From positions 2,604,001 through 2,668,000 of the forward strand of contig NZ_AP019308.1 of NCBI RefSeq assembly GCF_003945345.1: DNA of 64,000 bases, in the 5' to 3' direction. Source of the DNA: Paenibacillus baekrokdamisoli. GTDB lineage: Bacteria > Bacillota > Bacilli > Paenibacillales > Paenibacillaceae. The notes under the pieces were generated by a model. The model had not been told where the DNA came from. It did no database searches and saw nothing but the letters and a program-made list of their open reading frames with translations. Both the position numbers and the translations under genes were made by a program. Positions 58,875 through 64,000 of this stretch are shown one piece after another. Each line of letters begins with the position of its first letter. Position 1 is the first letter of the stretch.

Positions 58875-60179
58875 TCACCGAATCATAACCGTAGCATTGC
58901 CAGCCGTTAGAATGATGGTTACCGCTAGGAAGAACATAAGGCCAACCGCTGCCAAAGCTGCAAACACGTAAATGAGCGTCTTGCCTATTGTCTGCAAGCA
59001 GCCCACAATCGGGCTGTCACCCAGCGGCTGCAGGACTGCTGCGGATACGTTATAAATGAGCGCAAGCGTCAATATTTTGATCGCTGGGAAGGCGCATAAG
59101 AAAAGCAAAATAACAACACCCGCTAGACCAATCGCATTCTTTACGAGCAGTGAAGCTGACATGACAGTATCCGCTGCATCGGAGAACGTCCGGCCAATGA
59201 CAGGCACGAAATTGCCCGTTATAAACTTCGCCGTTCGCATTGTTACCCCGTCCGTTACCGAGCCCGTTGCCCCCTGTACCGATATGACACCAAGGAAAAC
59301 AGTCAACATAACGCCCATCAGCCCAACGCTGAAATTACGGAGGACATTCGCAAGCTGAGTTACTTTGAATTTGTCTGATATTGCGCTGGCAATGTGCAGG
59401 ACTGCCGAGAAGAAGAGCAGCGGGAATACAAGGGTATAGATGACGGTGCCTACCGCGTGAATCATAAAAATAATTAAGGGATGCAGGACCGATACCGTAA
59501 CGACACTGCCCATCGTTGCTAATAGCGTGAGAAGCAGCGGCACCATCGCCATCATGAACTGAATCATTCCCGTAATGGCATCCTTCGCATAATCAATTGC
59601 CACATTGAAGCTATTCACCGCCAGCACGATCATGACCATGTAAGTAATGCTATAAGCAACTTTACTAACTGCATTGCGTTCGAATGCGGTTTGCATCGTC
59701 TCCAGCATCATACTGAATACCGTCAAAATCACAATCGTAACGAGCAGTTTCCCGTTGTAGAGCACCTCATGAAGGGCATAACGAAGCAATCCAGCAAGCA
59801 CGGTCGTTAATTTAAGCCCTTCACCTCCTGGCATGATCATCTCCATGAAGCTAGGTACCTTTTGATCCGGGAAAAATCCGCCGTAATCCTTCATCAGCCG
59901 ATTCCAGTAGGTCTCAACAGCCTCGGTATGAATACCTTTCAATTGTTCGCCCGCCAAGCTATCATTGACGCTCGAAGCATCTTGATTCGGCAGCATATTC
60001 GGAGTGCTAGAGGTGGTATTCTGCTGCACGGCCTGGGAAGATGAATCCCCATTATTCGGAGCAGCAGCCGATGCTTGAGTTGGTTCTGTCATTACAGCCG
60101 TAAGAAGCGGAATCAAGGTCAGCAGCAGCAGGATGGCTGTTGCCAGCATAGGTGGAAACCGGAGCGCTTGGAGTCTCAC
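58875..60179 (-). CDS. spoIIIAE: Stage III sporulation protein AE
   Basis: A 434-residue multi-pass membrane protein. A signal-like N-terminus (MLATAILLLLTLIPLLTAVM) is followed by a low-complexity Gln/Asn/Ser linker (about 35-75), then YWNRLMKDYGGFFPDQKVPS and at least six membrane helices. AGVVILLFLCAFPAIKILTL and GNATVMIR at the end match the family. GTG start overlapping the leader of the gene before it. It is the main membrane component of the channel. Confidence 0.93.
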   Translation of the reverse strand: MRLQALRFPPMLATAILLLLTLIPLLTAVMTEPTQASAAAPNNGDSSSQAVQQNTTSSTPNMLPNQDASSVNDSLAGEQLKGIHTEAVETYWNRLMKDYGGFFPDQKVPSFMEMIMPGGEGLKLTTVLAGLLRYALHEVLYNGKLLVTIVILTVFSMMLETMQTAFERNAVSKVAYSITYMVMIVLAVNSFNVAIDYAKDAITGMIQFMMAMVPLLLTLLATMGSVVTVSVLHPLIIFMIHAVGTVIYTLVFPLLFFSAVLHIASAISDKFKVTQLANVLRNFSVGLMGVMLTVFLGVISVQGATGSVTDGVTMRTAKFITGNFVPVIGRTFSDAADTVMSASLLVKNAIGLAGVVILLFLCAFPAIKILTLALIYNVSAAVLQPLGDSPIVGCLQTIGKTLIYVFAALAAVGLMFFLAVTIILTAGNATVMIR

Positions 60180-60186
60180 TTTTGCA

Positions 60187-60582
60187 TCAACCTCCCGCCG
60201 GCAGAAGGCCGAGTACAGTTTCGACGATTACGCTTATAATCGGAACTGCCAAGACAAGGATGAGCACCTTGCCGGCAAATTCGATTTTGGATGCAATGCC
60301 TTCCTGACCAGCATCCCTCACGATCTGAGAACCGAACTCTGCGATATAAGCGATGCCGATGATTTTCAGTATGGTTTTCAGATAAATAGATGGAATACCC
60401 GAACGATCTGCAAGCTGCTCCAGCACCTGAATAACCGCTTCTATTTTGCCAATGACGTACAAGAAGATGAACAACCCGGTAAAAGCGGCGAGTAAAAACG
60501 CGAACATTGGCTTTTGCTCACGCACGACCAAGATCAGTACGGTCGATATCAGCCCAAGGCCGACGATCTGGATCATTTCCAC
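60187..60582 (-). CDS. spoIIIAD: Stage III sporulation protein AD
   Basis: About 131 residues with four membrane helices: IQIVGLGLISTVLILVVREQ opens the protein, FAFLLAAFTGLFIFLYVIGK follows, and TILKIIGIAYIAEFGSQIV is conserved. The start is taken as GTG 60582 (or ATG 60576), because B. subtilis AD begins just before IVQIVGLGLIAT; the longer frame overlaps spoIIIAC's 3' flank. Member of the channel membrane platform. Confidence 0.92.
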   Translation of the reverse strand: MEMIQIVGLGLISTVLILVVREQKPMFAFLLAAFTGLFIFLYVIGKIEAVIQVLEQLADRSGIPSIYLKTILKIIGIAYIAEFGSQIVRDAGQEGIASKIEFAGKVLILVLAVPIISVIVETVLGLLPAGG

Positions 60583-60612
60583 GTCCGTTTCACCCGCCCT
60601 GCTGCTTCGCAT

Positions 60613-60816
60613 TTATTGAAATAAGAAGATCGTTTTAATTTCTTGAAACAATTCATTCAGCATCCGTACAACCATGAACAGCACCACCACAAATCCGATG
60701 AGTGTCACCCAGTGCGCCATATCCTCTTTGCCCATTTGCTTCAAAACGGTATGAATCATAGCAATAACAATTCCGATTCCCGCAATTTGAAAAATGGCAC
60801 TCACATCAATATCCAT
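60613..60816 (-). CDS. spoIIIAC: Stage III sporulation protein AC
   Basis: A 67-residue protein with two membrane helices (IFQIAGIGIVIAMIHTVLKQ and HWVTLIGFVVVLFMVVRML) separated by MGKEDMA. This matches the very conserved SpoIIIAC. The ATG at 60816 lies 16 bp after spoIIIAB. Confidence 0.95.
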   Translation of the reverse strand: MDIDVSAIFQIAGIGIVIAMIHTVLKQMGKEDMAHWVTLIGFVVVLFMVVRMLNELFQEIKTIFLFQ

Positions 60817-60831
60817 TCATTCGGCACCCCA

Positions 60832-61350
60832 CTAAACGATCAAAATGACGACAAGCGCCGCGATGAGAACCCCGAGGCTTTTCCACATTTTCTCATACCG
60901 CGCTTGATCATCCCGCGCTGTGTCTTCCTCTGCCTTTAGCTGCTGCATTGCAAGACGCAAGTGCTTTATTTGATCCTCGCGATCACTAATGCCAAGTGTT
61001 GCTCCAAGACGGATAAGTGCGGATTGCTCAGCAGCTTTCATTGCTGTCCCCGGCCAAATTGCAGTAACCGATTGTTCCCAGCATTCTTTGAAAGTAAGTT
61101 CATTCCCTTCACTAAGCCGTTGATTGACCCCGCGGAGCAACGCAGCAGCTGGCTCGGATAGATGAGCGGCACAGCGTCCAATGGCCTCAGGAAGCGGGGT
61201 ATATCCATAACCGATCTCCGTCTCAAGCCGTTGAAGGGCATAGCCGAGCTGGCGAATCTGACGAGGCCTTGATGCAAAACGAGAAGCTTGCATAAATCCA
61301 ATCATCGTACCCGCGAACAAGATCAGAGCAGCACCGATTAGCTTAACCAA
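60832..61350 (-). CDS. spoIIIAB: Stage III sporulation protein AB
   Basis: About 172 residues. One N-terminal helix (LIGAALILFAGTMIGFMQAS) and one C-terminal helix (KSLGVLIAALVVILIV) flank a cytoplasmic domain (RQLGYALQRLETEIGYGYTP, LPEAIGRCAA). It is distantly related to GspF of type II secretion. TTG at 61350, eight bases after GGGGG, overlaps the spoIIIAA stop by 8 bp, the usual coupling; the longer open frame upstream is not used. Confidence 0.92.
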   Translation of the reverse strand: MVKLIGAALILFAGTMIGFMQASRFASRPRQIRQLGYALQRLETEIGYGYTPLPEAIGRCAAHLSEPAAALLRGVNQRLSEGNELTFKECWEQSVTAIWPGTAMKAAEQSALIRLGATLGISDREDQIKHLRLAMQQLKAEEDTARDDQARYEKMWKSLGVLIAALVVILIV

Positions 61351-62356
61351 AGGCACCGCCCCCTTTGGTAGTTGTAGGTTCGCGAGCTGTGGGTGCTCGT
61401 CCTGCTGCGAGGGCAGGTACAACGCGGCTTGTAATTCCTCCTGCGGTGCTGCGCCGAAGCTCAACACAGAGCTTAAAGGCTCCCTCTTCTAGCAATCGTC
61501 TCAGCACTGGGCGCCCGCGCGCATCTTCGATATCATTCGCGTGAGCAGTTGCAATGACTGAGATTCCGGCATGGCTGGCATCCAGAATGGCATCCGCATC
61601 CTCATCGCGGCCAATCTCATCCACAATGATGACCTCAGGCGACATAGAACGGAGCATCATCATCATCCCTTCGGCCTTCGGGCAAGCATCCATGACATCT
61701 GTTCGCGGACCCACATTAAAGGTCGGCACACCTCTTACACATGCCGCAATCTCGGAGCGTTCATCAACGATACCCACTTTACGGCCCGTCCACCCTGCAG
61801 CAGCAGGATGACCCCATGCCCCGCTGCTTACCGCCCTAGCAAGATCCCGAACAAATGTTGTTTTCCCCTGCTGTGGGGGTGCGATTATAAGAACTGGGAG
61901 GATAGAGCGTCTGTTAATATCCAGAAGCTTAGGCAGGATACTTGCAGCAGCGCCAATAACCTCACGGGCAATCCGCAAATTAAAGGCTGCAACATCCCGA
62001 ATCCCTCGTACCGTTCCATTCTCAAGAACTGTGCGCCCAGCAATGCCAATGCGATGACCGCCCGCGATTGTAATGTAGCCTCGACGAAGCTCTTCCTCCA
62101 TCGAATATAAGGAATGATTGGTCACTTTCTCGAGCAGCTTGCGGCAGACCTCCGTACTCGGCTTGTACGCTTCTTCCGGTCGGCTGAGAAGGGTGCCTGC
62201 CGGGCTGACAAACCAGAAGCCATCCGCTGTACCGATCTCAAGCGGCTTACCCTCACGAATTCTTATTTCCTCAACGCTCGCCTTCACTTGCTCAGGGATA
62301 CGCCCCAGAATCACATGAAGCTCGGAAGGCAGCAAGTTCGTAATCGGTATGAGCAT
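61343..62356 (-). CDS. spoIIIAA: Stage III sporulation protein AA, ATPase
   Basis: A 337-residue AAA-type ATPase related to secretion ATPases. Walker A is in LIIAPPQQGKTTFVRDLARA (near 160), Walker B in EVIIVDEIGRDEDADAILDA (near 235), and the N-terminal EEIRIREGKPLEI is conserved. The last 25 residues are Pro/Thr/Gly-rich and absent from B. subtilis AA. GAGAGGAAGGG precedes the ATG. It is first of the eight-gene operon; a sigma-E-like promoter lies about 80 bp upstream. Confidence 0.95.
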   Translation of the reverse strand: MLIPITNLLPSELHVILGRIPEQVKASVEEIRIREGKPLEIGTADGFWFVSPAGTLLSRPEEAYKPSTEVCRKLLEKVTNHSLYSMEEELRRGYITIAGGHRIGIAGRTVLENGTVRGIRDVAAFNLRIAREVIGAAASILPKLLDINRRSILPVLIIAPPQQGKTTFVRDLARAVSSGAWGHPAAAGWTGRKVGIVDERSEIAACVRGVPTFNVGPRTDVMDACPKAEGMMMMLRSMSPEVIIVDEIGRDEDADAILDASHAGISVIATAHANDIEDARGRPVLRRLLEEGAFKLCVELRRSTAGGITSRVVPALAAGRAPTAREPTTTKGGGAFG

Positions 62357-62436
62357 GCGTAATCCCTTCCTCTCGGTATTTGAGTGTGATGTGAATCGCT
62401 AGTTTTATAGAGCAGGTCTGTCCATCTTTGATACCA

Positions 62437-62465
62437 AGTGTATTCAGGGATCAGGCTGAATATGA
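62437..62465 (-). promoter_or_regulatory. Sigma-E-like promoter of the spoIIIA operon
   Basis: Minus strand TCATATT (62459-62465, perfect KMATATT), 14-bp spacer and AATACACT (62437-62444, one mismatch to CATACAMT). It sits between yqhV and spoIIIAA. The operon is sigma-E-controlled in B. subtilis. Confidence 0.7.
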
Positions 62466-62496
62466 CAATCAACCTTCTCTATTAACTAGACTGAGG

Positions 62497-62763
62497 CTAC
62501 TTTTTTATAACACCTATCAGAATACAAGCCACACCTCCTATGACCCATGCAATTTTGCCCATAGACAATTTATCCGACATTCCGACAAGTCCGATTGTTG
62601 TTGTTGTTATGAGGATGATGGGTCCCACAAGTGCAAGCGATGAATTGATAAGAAGCGCTTTATCCAGTTGATTAAGCCGCAGCATAAGAAGCGCAGCACA
62701 AATTTCAATCGTCCCCGATAGCACCCGCAAAGAAGCCATACTCATCACAAATTTATTCAGCAT
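62497..62763 (-). CDS. yqhV: YqhV-family membrane protein (DUF2619)
   Basis: An 88-residue protein with three hydrophobic helices (LSGTIEICAALLML, ALVGPIILITTTTIGLVGM, IAWVIGGVACILIGVIKK). YqhV lies next to spoIIIAA in B. subtilis and is sporulation-associated with unknown role. AGGAGG is at 62771-62776 before the ATG. A tandem repeat array occupies its upstream region. Confidence 0.82.
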   Translation of the reverse strand: MLNKFVMSMASLRVLSGTIEICAALLMLRLNQLDKALLINSSLALVGPIILITTTTIGLVGMSDKLSMGKIAWVIGGVACILIGVIKK

Positions 62764-62780
62764 ATCGTGTCCTCCTAAAA

Positions 62781-62980
62781 GTTATTGTGTGGCTCTGCCC
62801 AATGTGCCGATATCTAGGAGGCACCATTAAGCAATAACTTACTTCGAAAGCATAATCCAAGTTATTGTGTGGCTCTGCCCAAAGTGCCGATATCTATGAG
62901 GCACTATTAAGCAATAACTTACCTCGAAAGCATAATCCGAGTTATTGTGTGGCTCTGCCCATGTGCCGATATCTTAGAGG
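62781..62980 (-). repeat. Tandem 80-bp repeat, 2.5 copies, upstream of yqhV
   Basis: Units begin at 62781, 62861 and 62941 with GTTATTGTGTGGCTCTGCCC. Within a unit, GTTATTG pairs with CAATAAC and, in the second unit, AGTGCC with GGCACT, giving a nested hairpin. The minus strand contains TTATGCTTTCGA, also found in the array before the subtilase gene. Confidence 0.85.
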
Positions 62981-63138
62981 TCTTTTACAGCTTATGCGGG
63001 CTTGTCTATGATTCATACCGACATTCATAGCGTCAGATGTGGCAATTATGGGCACGCGCCTCCTTTGCCTTGCATATATTGCTCTCGTAAGTGAGATGAC
63101 TTAGGTAATCAAAGAATGACAAAGAGGAGATTGATTCT

Positions 63139-63996
63139 ATGAGATCCATTCCCCGTACAAGTTGGCCGGCAGCTTTGTTCGATCCCAGCGGCCAACGAGG
63201 AATGTCCGCCCGCGCAAGCCTTGAGCAGAGCGCCCACCGGACTACCGGACGCGGACTTACGATGGTTATTGATAAAGGACTAGGACGCCATTCTTTCTCA
63301 GATTTACTAGAGACCGCCGGTGACTATATGGACTGTATTAAGCTCGGCTTTGGAACTGCTCCGCTCTACCCGACCGATCTTTTACTTAGCAAAATCGAAC
63401 TAGCCAAGCGTTATGGCCTCACCGTAATGCCAGGCGGTACATTGTTAGAAACAGCTGTCCAACAGGATATTGTGCCTACTTTTTTCAATACCATTTGCCG
63501 CCTTGGATTCAATGGCGTCGAAATTTCTGATGGCACGATTGAGCTTTCGAGGAGCAAACGAACTGCTCTCATTCAAGAAGGTGTTAAGAACGGACTTCGT
63601 GTTGTAACAGAATATGGCAAGAAGCTGAACGGTTCGTTAATCGATGCTAATTTACTTGCTGTTACAGCTGATGAAGATTGGGCAGCGGGGGCAGAAGTAC
63701 TAATCGTCGAAGCGCGAGAGTCTGGCGTCGGTGTTGGCATATTCGATGAAAAAGGGGATTGCCGCGAGGATGTACTGAATTCCGTAACACGGATGCTTGG
63801 AGACGTCAGTCGCATCATGTGGGAAACGCCTCTAAAGCAGCAGCAGGTATTGCTGCTGCAAACCTTCGGCTCAGATGTGAATCTGGGTAATATCCAGCCT
63901 TCTGATGTGTTGTCATTGGAAACGATGCGAAGAGGATTACGTTCGGACACGTTCCATTTCGGTTCAAAAGCAGCTCCATTTCATTACATGATTTAA
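63139..63996 (+). CDS. comA: Phosphosulfolactate synthase
   Basis: A 285-residue TIM-barrel enzyme adding sulfite to phosphoenolpyruvate to give phosphosulfolactate. TMVIDKGLGRHSFSDLLETA, then GDYMDCIKLGFGTAPLYP, VMPGGTLLETAV and GFNGVEISDGTIEL are family motifs. In methanogens ComA starts coenzyme M synthesis; in Bacillus the relative YitD belongs to 3-sulfolactate formation, a compound accumulated in spores. AAGAGGAG precedes the ATG. The gene ends 4 bp before the window edge; later pathway genes may follow. Confidence 0.88.
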   Translation: MRSIPRTSWPAALFDPSGQRGMSARASLEQSAHRTTGRGLTMVIDKGLGRHSFSDLLETAGDYMDCIKLGFGTAPLYPTDLLLSKIELAKRYGLTVMPGGTLLETAVQQDIVPTFFNTICRLGFNGVEISDGTIELSRSKRTALIQEGVKNGLRVVTEYGKKLNGSLIDANLLAVTADEDWAAGAEVLIVEARESGVGVGIFDEKGDCREDVLNSVTRMLGDVSRIMWETPLKQQQVLLLQTFGSDVNLGNIQPSDVLSLETMRRGLRSDTFHFGSKAAPFHYMI

Positions 63997-64000
63997 TCGA

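Overview
The window comes from an endospore-forming Bacillota chromosome, most like Paenibacillaceae (Paenibacillus or Cohnella type). This rests on gene order, the many sporulation genes (spoIIM, spo0A, spoIVB, the complete spoIIIA operon, cotS/cotSA/cotD types), strong purine-rich ribosome binding sites and frequent TTG/GTG starts. No rRNA, tRNA, CRISPR array, complete insertion sequence or intact prophage was found.

Layout. (1) 1-17 kb is mostly a minus-strand core: dacF (partial), a Spo0E-like phosphatase, punA, xerD, yqzK, ald, fur, spoIIM, an EndoQ-type nuclease, nudF, an M20 peptidase, lipB and the branched-chain 2-oxoacid dehydrogenase genes (lpdV, bkdAA, bkdAB, bkdB). A plus-strand subtilase and several genes too short for routine ORF calling lie among them. 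(2) 17-19 kb holds two inverted-repeat elements and an ECF sigma factor gene followed by a ClpP paralogue. (3) 19-39 kb is a spore-surface island. It has a CotD-like coat protein, three kinase-fold proteins (one CotS-like with a very basic tail), CotSA- and YtcC-like glycosyltransferases, a nucleotide-sugar operon (nucleotidyltransferase, UDP-glucose dehydrogenase, epimerase), a methyltransferase-like protein, further glycosyltransferases, a small protein with a poly-aspartate tail, and a 1666-residue collagen-like protein with a BclB-type C-terminal domain. (4) 39-41 kb is a gene-poor, probably decayed stretch. (5) 41-64 kb is a syntenic minus-strand core: spo0A, spoIVB, recN, argR, a membrane-anchored unknown, yqxC, dxs, ispA, xseBA, folD, nusB, DUF2273, amaP, asp23, accC, accB, spoIIIAH to spoIIIAA and yqhV, then a plus-strand phosphosulfolactate synthase gene.

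How it works together. The island looks like a self-contained system for making and glycosylating a threonine-rich collagen-like filament on the spore. Sugar nucleotides come from the 26.5-29.7 kb operon, the glycosyltransferases would use them, and the collagen-like protein (about 470 Gly-X-Thr triplets) is the obvious acceptor. The most interesting observation is that the collagen-like protein and the poly-Asp protein share an N-terminal domain of about 80 residues. That domain has two related strand-like motifs of the form E-[VI]-x-[VL]-E-Y-x-N/D-G and a conserved W-x-x-V-E-E between them. It is not the BclA-type exosporium leader that I know, so it may be a different spore-targeting or assembly module.

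Regulation readable from sequence: sigma-E-like promoters before spoIIM and before spoIIIAA, a sigma-H-like promoter with three 0A boxes before spo0A, a PerR-like box beside the fur promoter, and a FapR-like palindrome over the bkdAA -10 region. All promoter and operator calls were made by eye.
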